A stretch of DNA of 64,000 nucleotides. Origin: Chloroflexi bacterium ADurb.Bin180. Lineage in GTDB: Bacteria; Chloroflexota; Anaerolineae; UBA2200. Positions within the stretch are counted from its first letter, which is position 1; each line of letters opens with the position of its first letter. The stretch is taken from the NCBI GenBank assembly GCA_002070215.1, contig MWCV01000012.1:1-64000 (forward strand), written 5' to 3'. The notes under the pieces are model-generated. The model did no database searches and was not told where the DNA came from. It worked only from the letters and a program-made list of their open reading frames with translations. This document shows positions 47,087 to 55,211 of this stretch, piece after piece. The position numbers and the translations under genes are program-made.

Positions 47087-49621
47087 CTACAATCGGACGC
47101 GCTCCCTGGTCAGCAGCTCCGCCTCCGCCATCGCCTCCGCCCGGATGTCGATGGGGAAGCGTCCGTGCAGCGGGCTGAGTCTGGCGCCCAGCGCACTCGC
47201 GCGCCAGAAGAGACGTGCCAGCGGCTTCATCAACCCGCTCAACTCGGCGGCTCGTTTCAGCTCGGCCAGGGTGTCATCGTCCCATCCCCCAAACAGACTG
47301 TAGAAGAAGGCATACAACGGGAAAGAAGGCAGAATGCCGATCAGGAAGATCAGCACGCTGGTGATTGGATCGCGCTGCCAGATCATCCCGCCGAGCCAAC
47401 GCAAGACCGCATAGTGCGCCAAGCCCGCCAGCAGCGGCGCGCCCAGCGACTGCCAGAAGTAAAAACGCTGTGGGAAGCATTGCTGCCCGTCGACAAAGTA
47501 GGCCACCACGTCCTTGGCCAACAGTCCGATGAAGTAGGCGATGATCAGAGCACTGATCTGGAACCGTTGGAGCAACAGCAGGGCCAGAATGATGCGCACC
47601 ATCTGCTCACCAGCCACGAGAATCGACTTCAGGTGGGGTCTGTTCGCCGCGAGCTGCACGTTGTCGCCCACCCACGACGGATACTGCACCGCTCCCCACA
47701 CGATCAAGGGACCGGCATAGGCGGCTGCCCGGACAAACTCGGGTCCGCTGGCACCGATGATGAACCGGTCTGCGACCGCCAACAGCACCGAGCCGATGAA
47801 CGCGCTGATCAAACCGCCCCATTTGTAGGCCATCGCCGCATAGTACTGGCTCAGTTTCTTGCGCGCCTGCGAGATGGCCTCAGAAATGGACGGCATCAGG
47901 TTGTTGTAAAGCGTGGCGACCACCTGGTAGGCAAAGATAAAGTTCTGCGCAATGCCCCAGTTGCCCCACACCTCGGCATAGTTGACCAGCCGTCCCTGGG
48001 TGATGAGAATCTCTACCGCTTGCCCCAGGCTCCAGGCCACGGAGCCAAGCATCTCAAACACCCCGAAGCGGAAGGAGCTCTTGACCGTGGCCCAGTCAAA
48101 GTGGGCCATAAACAGCAAGCCCGACCGATGTCCGAGCCGCCGATAGAGCCAGATGCCCACGAGAAAGTTCAACGCCTGGGCAGCGTAGGCGGCCAGCCCC
48201 AGGCCGATCAGGCCGGAAGTGGTGGTACCCAGGACCGGGTTGTTGCGGCCGAGCATCACCGCCAGGGTCACTACCACCGGCTGGGTGACGATCGGCGCCA
48301 GCACGTAAAAGCCGGTGTCCAGTACCTGCGCATAGTCAAAGCGTTGCCAGCCGGTGAAGGCATAGCGATATAGCTCGAGGAAGCCCGGAATCTGGATGAA
48401 AGTATGGACGATCACGCTCCACGAATAGAGCGCGTAGGCATTTCGAGGCAGCACCGTGCTTCCAATCCACACAAACAGCGCTACCTGCACCGCGCCCGAG
48501 AGTGCCTGCCACCAGACATAGACCTGGCCGTATAGTATCCCTCTTCTTGGATCGCGCACGCGGTATTCAGACAGGTACTTGACAAAGGCGGTGCTCGTGC
48601 CCACGTCAAAGAGATTCCAGATCAAGGTGAAAAACTGCACTACCCGGCCCCAGATGCCCAGCGCCTGGGCCGACGGCAGGATGTAGACCGGCAGAATGAG
48701 GTTCTGGTAGACGATAAGCGGAATGAAGCTGATCAGCCCGAGCATCAATGCCAGAAGAAAACCACCCAGTGGGCGGTGAAAGCCGACCTCTTCCCAGTCA
48801 GTACCCGCCTCCCGTGTTTCATAGTCCCGGCGGTTGGCTACCAGCGAGTCCAGCGCCTCCGGGTGAGCGAGGCTGTAGCGGCGCACCAGCACAAAGGCCA
48901 GCCCGGATAGCAGGAGCATCGCTGCCAGGCCGGAATAGAGGACCGTGCGTTCGCGCTGGTGCGGCACGGGCGCGCCGGCATAGTCGGCAAAGGCCAGCGG
49001 CCTACGTCCCGCTGCCCGCCAGGTGGCCTGGTAGACAAAGTACTTGAAGTAGGCCCAGTCTTGAAGCTGCGGGTTGTTCTCAGCCAGAAAGCCGCAAAAC
49101 ACAAAGTCGGTCCGCTCGGCAGCCTCGTGCCTGGCCAGCACCAGCGAATGGTCCTCATAGCCAACGACCAGCGGATTGAGGGCCCACGTTGAAGCCGCGC
49201 ACAGAGCACGCTCACGGATCTGCGGAGCGCCGTTCCACACGATGCCAGCCAGCAGCGGGTCTGACGCCTGGGGGGCCGGGATCAGGCTGAGAGCTTGATC
49301 ACTGCTGCCCAGGCGAAGAGGGAAACCCAGCACGACCTCTGCGTCGGCCTCTCTGACCTCAGGCCCAAGCAGCAGCACCACACCAGTGTGTCCCCGTACG
49401 CCAGCGGCGATGCTTTTCGGGTCAGGAACCGTGCCGTTGAGAACGACGGCGTCGGCATCCGCCGGGCGAGAGACGAACTCGGCTCCCGCCAGCTCCAGTG
49501 CTGAACGCACCGCGCCAGTGGGCCCAGCGTAGTAGACGCGCAGGGGGGGCTCGGCCGCGACAGGAGAAGCCGCGGCGAGAAGTAGGAGAACAAGAAGCAG
49601 GGTAGCAGACCATCTGCGCAT
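47087..49621 (-). CDS. Flippase-like polytopic membrane protein with N-terminal extracytoplasmic domain
   Basis: An 844-residue protein with a cleavable-looking signal (residues 1-23), an extracytoplasmic domain of about 200 residues (RVYYAGPTGAVRSALELAGAEF onward), one membrane helix (about 230-250), a linker and then twelve or more membrane helices resembling the MOP/MATE polysaccharide-flippase superfamily, with segments such as NLFDVGTSTAFVKYLSEY and YNNLMPSISEAISQARK. Flippases move lipid-linked oligosaccharides across the membrane. The fused N-terminal domain is unusual and unrecognised; it has a GATase-like flavour (VVLLLGPEV) but no catalytic Cys. Promoter and ribosome site (AGAGGAG) are clear. 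Confidence 0.75.
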   Translation of the reverse strand: MRRWSATLLLVLLLLAAASPVAAEPPLRVYYAGPTGAVRSALELAGAEFVSRPADADAVVLNGTVPDPKSIAAGVRGHTGVVLLLGPEVREADAEVVLGFPLRLGSSDQALSLIPAPQASDPLLAGIVWNGAPQIRERALCAASTWALNPLVVGYEDHSLVLARHEAAERTDFVFCGFLAENNPQLQDWAYFKYFVYQATWRAAGRRPLAFADYAGAPVPHQRERTVLYSGLAAMLLLSGLAFVLVRRYSLAHPEALDSLVANRRDYETREAGTDWEEVGFHRPLGGFLLALMLGLISFIPLIVYQNLILPVYILPSAQALGIWGRVVQFFTLIWNLFDVGTSTAFVKYLSEYRVRDPRRGILYGQVYVWWQALSGAVQVALFVWIGSTVLPRNAYALYSWSVIVHTFIQIPGFLELYRYAFTGWQRFDYAQVLDTGFYVLAPIVTQPVVVTLAVMLGRNNPVLGTTTSGLIGLGLAAYAAQALNFLVGIWLYRRLGHRSGLLFMAHFDWATVKSSFRFGVFEMLGSVAWSLGQAVEILITQGRLVNYAEVWGNWGIAQNFIFAYQVVATLYNNLMPSISEAISQARKKLSQYYAAMAYKWGGLISAFIGSVLLAVADRFIIGASGPEFVRAAAYAGPLIVWGAVQYPSWVGDNVQLAANRPHLKSILVAGEQMVRIILALLLLQRFQISALIIAYFIGLLAKDVVAYFVDGQQCFPQRFYFWQSLGAPLLAGLAHYAVLRWLGGMIWQRDPITSVLIFLIGILPSFPLYAFFYSLFGGWDDDTLAELKRAAELSGLMKPLARLFWRASALGARLSPLHGRFPIDIRAEAMAEAELLTRERVRL

Positions 49622-49659
49622 GGCGGCTCCTCTTGCTGCCTTGACTGGTAGACGAAGCG

Positions 49660-49688
49660 ATTATGCCACAGGCGCCGGTGTGGGTCAA
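49660..49688 (-). promoter_or_regulatory. Promoter of the flippase-like gene
   Basis: Minus-strand TTGACC (49688-49683), 17-bp spacer and CATAAT (49665-49660), starting near 49653, 32 nt before the ATG. Confidence 0.68.
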
Positions 49689-49747
49689 CGATGCATCACC
49701 GCGGACGCATGAAATCCGCACCAATGGAACCTTGCGTAGCCAGGCAA

Positions 49748-51100
49748 TCAGAGCTCGACCCCGTTGGCCTCGATGACCCGCCTGAACCACCAGCCGCTTT
49801 CCTTGACCGTTCGCTGCTGAGTGGCCCAGTCGATGTAGATGAGCCCAAAGCGCTTCCCGTACCCGTGGGCCCATTCAAAGTTGTCCGTCGGCGACCAGTG
49901 ATAGTAGCCGCGCACATCCACGCCGTCGGCAATGGCACGGTGAACCTGGGCGAGGTGCTGGCGGAGATAGTCGATGCGGCGTGGGTCGCGGATCTGTCCA
50001 TCGAAATCCGGCTCGTCCGCCACCGGGATACCGTTCTCGGTGACAATCAGATAAGGCGGATGGTAATCCTTCCAGACGCGGGTGAGGATCTCGTAAATGC
50101 CCTCCGGGTAGATCTCCCACATCTGAGAGTACTCCCTGCCAGCAGGGTGTGTCTCCACTGCTTCAATCAAGGGAAAATCGGGATCGCGCCTGGCCACGGT
50201 CCGACTGTAATAGTTGATGCCCAGCCAATCAATGGGAGCGGAGATGGTCTTCATGTCCTCCTCTGCGGCTGGAGTCAGCACTGCCTGAAGCAGCTCGACC
50301 ATATCCTCCGGATAGGTACCGCGGAATAGCGGATCGAGGAACCAGCGATTGAGCACCCCATCGAAACGCTGCGCAGCCTCCCGGTCCGCTTCCGAGTCGG
50401 TCTCGGGATGTACCGGGTTCAGGTTCAAGGCCAGGCCGATTGACGGCTTGCGCCGGCAGGTAGCGCGCAGAGCCTCCGTCGCCAGGCCATGAGAGAGCAG
50501 CAGGTGATGCGCTGTCTGAAAGGCCGCCACAGGGTCTTGAATGCCTGGAGCATGCTCGCCGGTAAAGTGGCCGGCAAAGGCCGCCACCCACGGCTCGTTG
50601 TGCGTGATCCAGTGAGTAACGCGGTCGCCCAGCCGCCCGGCAACAATGGCGGCATAGTCGGCAAAGTAGCGTGCCGTGTCGCGACTGGGCCAGCCGCCAG
50701 CATCCTGCAGCGCTTGCGGCAGGTCCCAGTGGTACAGGGTGAGGCATGGCACAATGTTGCGTGCCACCAGAGCGTCCACCAGCCGGTCGTAGAAATCAAG
50801 ACCCTGCTCATTCACCTTGCCCCGACCCGTGGGCTGAACCCGGGGCCAGGCAACGGAGAAGCGATAGACCTGCACCCCGAGCTGCGAGAGGAGACGAATG
50901 TCCTCTTCCCAGCGATGGTAGTGGTCGGCAGCAACGTCTCCCGTTTCGCCGCGGGCGGTCTTGCCCGGCGAGTGGCAAAAGGTATCCCAGATACTCGGAC
51001 CGCGGCCCCCTTCGTCTACCGCGCCTTCGATCTGATAGGCAGAGGACGCGACACCCCACTGGAAGCTTGCCGGGAAGGTCAGCAGTTCGCCTCGATCCAT
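49748..51100 (-). CDS. GH1-family beta-glucosidase
   Basis: A 450-residue glycoside hydrolase family 1 enzyme with the N-terminal signature FQWGVASSAYQIEGA, acid/base Glu169 in THNEPW, nucleophile Glu355 in IVTENG and the C-terminal WSPTDNFEWAHGYGKRFGL. It hydrolyses beta-linked glucosides, galactosides or fucosides in the cytosol; no signal peptide is present. Length and all substrate-binding residues that I can place are normal; the usual WSLLDN reads WSPTDN. The ATG follows AGGAGG at seven nt. It is divergent to larB. Confidence 0.94.
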   Translation of the reverse strand: MDRGELLTFPASFQWGVASSAYQIEGAVDEGGRGPSIWDTFCHSPGKTARGETGDVAADHYHRWEEDIRLLSQLGVQVYRFSVAWPRVQPTGRGKVNEQGLDFYDRLVDALVARNIVPCLTLYHWDLPQALQDAGGWPSRDTARYFADYAAIVAGRLGDRVTHWITHNEPWVAAFAGHFTGEHAPGIQDPVAAFQTAHHLLLSHGLATEALRATCRRKPSIGLALNLNPVHPETDSEADREAAQRFDGVLNRWFLDPLFRGTYPEDMVELLQAVLTPAAEEDMKTISAPIDWLGINYYSRTVARRDPDFPLIEAVETHPAGREYSQMWEIYPEGIYEILTRVWKDYHPPYLIVTENGIPVADEPDFDGQIRDPRRIDYLRQHLAQVHRAIADGVDVRGYYHWSPTDNFEWAHGYGKRFGLIYIDWATQQRTVKESGWWFRRVIEANGVEL

Positions 51101-51129
51101 CTCTGTACCTCCTGCGGTTGGTCGCTATC

Positions 51130-51158
51130 ATTATGGTACGTCGTGAGCGGATGGTCAA
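51130..51158 (-). promoter_or_regulatory. Promoter of the beta-glucosidase gene
   Basis: Minus-strand TTGACC (51158-51153), 17-bp spacer and CATAAT (51135-51130), starting near 51123. Confidence 0.68.
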
Positions 51159-51188
51159 TTGCGCGGGTTCCTCTGTGTTGGATATAAT
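51159..51188 (+). promoter_or_regulatory. Promoter of the larB-larE-larC operon
   Basis: TTGCGC (51159-51164), 18-bp spacer and a perfect TATAAT (51183-51188). The -35 abuts the -35 of the divergent beta-glucosidase promoter, so one regulator could act on both. Confidence 0.6.
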
Positions 51189-51216
51189 GGCCGAACACCA
51201 GAGCTGGGGGCAGCCG

Positions 51217-51999
51217 ATGGAATCAGAACAACTCAAGCATCTGCTTGCTCAGGTTCAGGCAGGGAACCTTTCGGTGGACGAGGCCGCGGAGCAACTCAAG
51301 AACCTTCCGTTCGAGCCAGTCAACGGCTATGCGAACCTCGATCACCACCGCGTTCTGCGCACCGGATTGCCCGAGGTGATCTACGCCGAGGGCAAATCGC
51401 CCGAGCAGGTGCTGGAGATCTTCCGACGGCTTGCCGCCCAGTCCCCAAGAGTGCTCGCGACGCGTGTTTCCCGGGAGATGTACGACCTCATCCGAACCGA
51501 CCTTCCGGAGGGCGTTGCGTACAGCGCTGCGCCTCGTCTGCTCTACCTCGACCGCGATCCCGGCCGCCCGCGCCAGGACGGCGTAGTGGTGCTCTCGGCA
51601 GGCACAGCGGACATCCCGGTGGCAGAAGAGGCGGCCATCAGTGCCGATTTGATGGGCAATGGCGTGCAGCGTGTCTTTGACGTGGGTGTAGCCGGGCTGC
51701 ACCGGCTGCTCCACCACCTGCCTGCGCTTCAGAAGGCGCGCGTCATCATCGCCGTTGCCGGGATGGAGGGGGCACTGCCGAGCGTCGTCGCCGGTCTAGT
51801 GAGCTGCCCGGTGATCGCCGTGCCCACCAGCGTCGGCTATGGCGCGAGCTTTCAAGGCCTCGCCGCCTTGCTGGCCATGCTGAACAGCTGCGCTGGCGGC
51901 ATCGCCGTGGTCAATATCGACAATGGCTTCGGGGCAGCATGCCTGGCCACCAAGATCAACCGGCTGAAGGATGCGACCGATGCGCCAGAGCACAACTGA
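51217..51999 (+). CDS. larB: LarB, pyridinium-3,5-biscarboxylic acid mononucleotide synthase
   Basis: A 260-residue PurE-like protein. The N-terminal part has the LarB-specific LDHHRVLRTGLPEVIYAEGKSPEQ, and the C-terminal domain carries the AIR-carboxylase fold with SAGTADIPVAEEA, AGMEGALPSVVAGL and PTSVGYGASF. LarB carboxylates and hydrolyses nicotinic acid adenine dinucleotide to P2CMN, the first step to the nickel-pincer nucleotide cofactor. ATG 51217 follows GCTGGGGG; an in-frame ATG at 51187 overlaps the -10 box. The stop overlaps larE by 29 bp. Confidence 0.93.
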   Translation: MESEQLKHLLAQVQAGNLSVDEAAEQLKNLPFEPVNGYANLDHHRVLRTGLPEVIYAEGKSPEQVLEIFRRLAAQSPRVLATRVSREMYDLIRTDLPEGVAYSAAPRLLYLDRDPGRPRQDGVVVLSAGTADIPVAEEAAISADLMGNGVQRVFDVGVAGLHRLLHHLPALQKARVIIAVAGMEGALPSVVAGLVSCPVIAVPTSVGYGASFQGLAALLAMLNSCAGGIAVVNIDNGFGAACLATKINRLKDATDAPEHN

Positions 52000-52840
52000 C
52001 ACAGTCAGAAGACAACTGGAGGCAGCAGCGCTCGGTCCGTTACTGCTGGGCAAATGGGACCGGCTCTGCGCCCTCCTGGAGCGCTATGGCTCCGTCGTAG
52101 TCGCCTACTCGGGAGGGGTTGATAGCGCTCTCCTGGCCTATGCCGCTCACACCGTGCTCGGTGACCGCATGTTAGCGGTGACGATTGAGTCACCCCTCGA
52201 ATCCGAAGAAGCACGCCAGAATGCGCTGGCTGTTGCGCAAGAGGCTGGGTTCCCCCATCGGGTTTTGCCCATGGCGATGCTGGAGAATCCCAAGATACGC
52301 GACAACTCCCCTGAGCGCTGCTATCACTGCAAGAAGGCCATCCTCGCCGCACTGCAGACGATTGCGGGGGAAGAAGGCTTCGCCGTCATTGTCGAAGGGC
52401 AAAACGTTGATGATGCTCGAGTCTACCGGCCTGGCCGACGGGCAGTGATCGACTGCGGAGCCAAGAGCCCGCTTGTGGAGAGCGACCTGGGCAAGCTCGA
52501 GATCAGAGCGCTGGCGCAAGCACTGCTCCTGACGGTCTGGAACCGGCCAAGCGCCCCCTGCCTCGCTACCCGGTTCCCCTACTGGACTGAACTGAGCGCC
52601 GAAGCCCTGATGAGGGTGGCGAAAGCAGAGAGCTATCTCCACGCGCTGGGCCTGGCCACAGTCCGCGTTCGTGTCGATGGGGGCGCGGCGCGCATCGAGG
52701 TGCCGGTCACGCAGATGGAGCTGATCCTGGCTCACCGCAAAGATGTCGTGCAGTACCTGTCCGAGCTCCACTTCGATTATGTCACACTCGACTTGGCCGG
52801 CTACCGCTCCGGAAGCCGGGACGAAGGATTGGGAAAATGA
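51971..52840 (+). CDS. larE: LarE, ATP-dependent sacrificial sulfur transferase
   Basis: A 289-residue PP-loop ATPase: the nucleotide motif is YSGGVDSALL (47-52 for SGGVDS), followed by CYHCKKAI and the C-terminal RPSAPCLATRFPY. Cys197 of the last motif corresponds to the single Cys that in Lactiplantibacillus LarE gives up its own sulfur to P2CMN; the three-Cys cluster motif of the Fe-S-dependent subgroup is not seen, so a sacrificial mechanism is inferred. It overlaps larB by 29 bp and larC by four, indicating tight coupling. Which of the first two Met codons (51971, 51980) starts translation is uncertain. Confidence 0.92.
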   Translation: MRPMRQSTTDTVRRQLEAAALGPLLLGKWDRLCALLERYGSVVVAYSGGVDSALLAYAAHTVLGDRMLAVTIESPLESEEARQNALAVAQEAGFPHRVLPMAMLENPKIRDNSPERCYHCKKAILAALQTIAGEEGFAVIVEGQNVDDARVYRPGRRAVIDCGAKSPLVESDLGKLEIRALAQALLLTVWNRPSAPCLATRFPYWTELSAEALMRVAKAESYLHALGLATVRVRVDGGAARIEVPVTQMELILAHRKDVVQYLSELHFDYVTLDLAGYRSGSRDEGLGK

Positions 52841-54039
52841 CCATTCTCTATTGCGATTGCTTCTCCGGCATCAGCGGGGATATGTTCCTGGCCTCGTTGC
52901 TCGACGCAGGACTTGCGGCAGAGCAGCTCGAGGCGATGTTGAGGCGCCTCGACTTGCCCGAATTCGTCTCGATGGACGTGCGCAAGGTGCGTCGCGGCCC
53001 GGTCGAGGCGACGCTGCTGGAATTCGACATTGGCGGCCACCAGCAGGGGCAGCACTCTCACCAGGCCCACCACCGCCATCTGGGTGAAATCACACAACTC
53101 ATCGAGCGCAGCGGGCTGCCTGAACCAGTGCAGCGCACCGCCAGAGCCATCTTTGAACAGCTTGCTCAGGCCGAGGCCAGGGTCCACGGGTCGACGGTGG
53201 AAGAGGTGCACTTTCACGAAGTGGGCGCCATTGATTCCATTCTGGACATCGTCGGTGCGGCAGCGGCGCTGCACATTCTGGGCATCGCTCAGGTCTATTC
53301 GTCGCCTCTGCCGCTGGGCACTGGCAAGGTAGAGACCCAGCACGGACTGTTGCCCCTGCCAGCACCGGCGACGCTGGAATTGCTTCGTGCGGCTCAGGCA
53401 CCTCTGCTGCCCTCTCCGGCGACGCAGGAGCTGGTCACGCCAACCGGCGCCGCCATTCTGGCCACGCTGGCCAAGTTCGAGCAGCCAGCAATGACCCTCC
53501 AACGCGTCGGCATCGGCGCCGGCCAGCGCGAGATGGACTGGCCCAACGTACTGCGCGTGATGATCGGCGCACCCGCTGAACAGCCTGACACACACGTCGA
53601 GCTCGAGACGAACATCGACGATATGAATCCGCAGCTCTTTGGCCCCACGATGGCCCATCTGTTTTCGGCGGGGGCGCTGGACGTGTTCTTGACACCCATC
53701 TATATGAAAAAGAACCGTCCGGCAACGCGCATCTCGGTGATTGCGCGGCAGCAGGATGAGGAAAAGCTGGCGGGCATCCTCTTGCGCGAGACCACCACGC
53801 TGGGGGTGAGAGCGAGCGGCTTGCGGCGTTACGAGGCAGGACGACAAATGCGCCGCGTCCACACACGGTGGGGCGAGGTAGCCGTGAAGGTCAAGGTGGT
53901 GGACGGCACCGCCGTCCAGGCCACTCCCGAGTTCGACGATTGTGCTCGCCTCGCGGAGGCCAATGCAGTGCCTGTGGCGCAGGTGATTCAGGAAGCGCAG
54001 GCTCTTGCTGCAATCGAGGTCAAGAGCAATCAGGAGTAA
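52837..54039 (+). CDS. larC: LarC, nickel-pincer cofactor nickel insertase (single-frame)
   Basis: A 400-residue CTP-dependent nickel insertase that completes the pincer cofactor. N-terminal LYCDCFSGISGDMFLASLLDAGL, the His-rich stretch GGHQQGQHSHQAHHRHLG, EVHFHEVGAIDSILDIVGA and the C-terminal ETNIDDMNPQLFGPTM are all family hallmarks. In Lactiplantibacillus LarC is made by a programmed frameshift joining LarC1 and LarC2; here the product is one continuous frame. The ATG overlaps larE by four bases. The operon ends here and no larA-like racemase is in the window, so the client enzyme must be encoded elsewhere. Confidence 0.94.
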   Translation: MTILYCDCFSGISGDMFLASLLDAGLAAEQLEAMLRRLDLPEFVSMDVRKVRRGPVEATLLEFDIGGHQQGQHSHQAHHRHLGEITQLIERSGLPEPVQRTARAIFEQLAQAEARVHGSTVEEVHFHEVGAIDSILDIVGAAAALHILGIAQVYSSPLPLGTGKVETQHGLLPLPAPATLELLRAAQAPLLPSPATQELVTPTGAAILATLAKFEQPAMTLQRVGIGAGQREMDWPNVLRVMIGAPAEQPDTHVELETNIDDMNPQLFGPTMAHLFSAGALDVFLTPIYMKKNRPATRISVIARQQDEEKLAGILLRETTTLGVRASGLRRYEAGRQMRRVHTRWGEVAVKVKVVDGTAVQATPEFDDCARLAEANAVPVAQVIQEAQALAAIEVKSNQE

Positions 54040-54058
54040 CGGCCCGCAGCGCCTCTAC

Positions 54059-55078
54059 TCAGGCGCTGGGCTCGCCCCAGACCGGATCAGAGCCGATGCT
54101 CTGCAGCAATTCCTGCTTGCGATCCCCGGGCAGCCACGATGCTCTCACCGCGTTGAGCACGACCGCGCGCACGTCGGCCCGCGAAAAGCTGTGGTGCTCC
54201 ATGAGCAGCCGATACTCCTCGGCCAGAGAGTTGCCGAACAGCTTGGGGTCGTCCGAGTTGACCGTCACCATCAGCCCACGTCGGTAGTACCTGCCCACCG
54301 GGTGCTCGTCGATCGAGCGAACCACTCCAGTCCTCAAATTCGAGAGCGGGCACATCTCCAGCGGTAGCTGGGTCTCGGCGAGATAGTCCAGCAATCGGGG
54401 ATCCTCTTCCGCCCTCGTTCCATGGCCAATGCGCTCGACTTTGAGGGCCCTGATCGCTCCCCAGATGCTAGCCGCGCCGGCTGCTTCGCCAGCATGGGCG
54501 CTGGTGTGCAGTCCCAGGCGCCGCGCCTCGCGGTAGACCTCTTCAAACGGCTCCGGAGGAAAGGTCTGCTCTGAACCGCCGATACCGATACCAATCACTC
54601 CGTGAGAGCGAACCTCATTGACTTCGCGCAGCGTGACCATCGCCCGCTCCGGGCCCGTATCTCGCACCAGGTCGACGACCAGAGCGACTTTTACATCGGG
54701 CACCCTGTTCAGGCCAGAACGTACCGCGGTAATCAGCTCCTGAGTCTTGAGGCCGTGCCGGAAGTAGTCGGCCGGCGAGAAGAATGCCTCCACGTAGCGA
54801 ATGTTCTGGCTGGCCAGATCGCGCGCCACGGCCTCCGCCAGCACGGAAAAGTCCTCGTACTCGCGCAGGAACTGGTTTCGCCAGATCCACGTGTCGATGA
54901 AATGCGGAAAGTCACGGAACACAAACCGGCGCCGCAGCGCTTCGATGTCAGGCAGCGACGGGTCTCCGCCGTACTTTTGCACCAGATCCCACGTCGTCTC
55001 CAGCGGGATCGCACCTTCCAGGTGCACGTGCAGTTCCACTTTCGGCACTCGCTCGAACCAGCTAGTGTGCGCAGGCAT
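54059..55078 (-). CDS. add: Adenosine deaminase
   Basis: A 339-residue zinc-dependent amidohydrolase that deaminates adenosine to inosine. Ligand and catalytic motifs are visible: VELHVHLEGA (two His), SAHAGEA (His and Glu), IGHGTRA and VNSDDPKLFG (Asp). The SxHAGE motif with its Glu supports deaminase activity; adenine or aminofutalosine deaminase specificity cannot be excluded. ATG 55078 follows AAGGGGAGAGG; the longer frame to 55207 lacks similarity. It fits functionally with the purine genes purA and purB further upstream, although a 913-residue gene lies between. Confidence 0.88.
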   Translation of the reverse strand: MPAHTSWFERVPKVELHVHLEGAIPLETTWDLVQKYGGDPSLPDIEALRRRFVFRDFPHFIDTWIWRNQFLREYEDFSVLAEAVARDLASQNIRYVEAFFSPADYFRHGLKTQELITAVRSGLNRVPDVKVALVVDLVRDTGPERAMVTLREVNEVRSHGVIGIGIGGSEQTFPPEPFEEVYREARRLGLHTSAHAGEAAGAASIWGAIRALKVERIGHGTRAEEDPRLLDYLAETQLPLEMCPLSNLRTGVVRSIDEHPVGRYYRRGLMVTVNSDDPKLFGNSLAEEYRLLMEHHSFSRADVRAVVLNAVRASWLPGDRKQELLQSIGSDPVWGEPSA

Positions 55079-55211
55079 TCCTCTCCCCTTATCCGTGCCG
55101 GCTGCGCAACCCCGTCGATTCGCTCGATCTGGGTTTGCAGACGAAGCCAACCAGAACGACTCGCCACGTTTCGACCCTTGAACAAAACTGCCAACGACCT
55201 CCCTCACCGGC

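Noticed and set aside
47057-48373. 438-codon open frame on the plus strand
   Set aside because: It is antisense to the flippase-like gene; composition and lack of family motifs mark it as a shadow.
51187-51216. ATG 51187 as larB start
   Set aside because: It overlaps the TATAAT box and would be transcribed only if a further promoter existed; ATG 51217 has a ribosome site.
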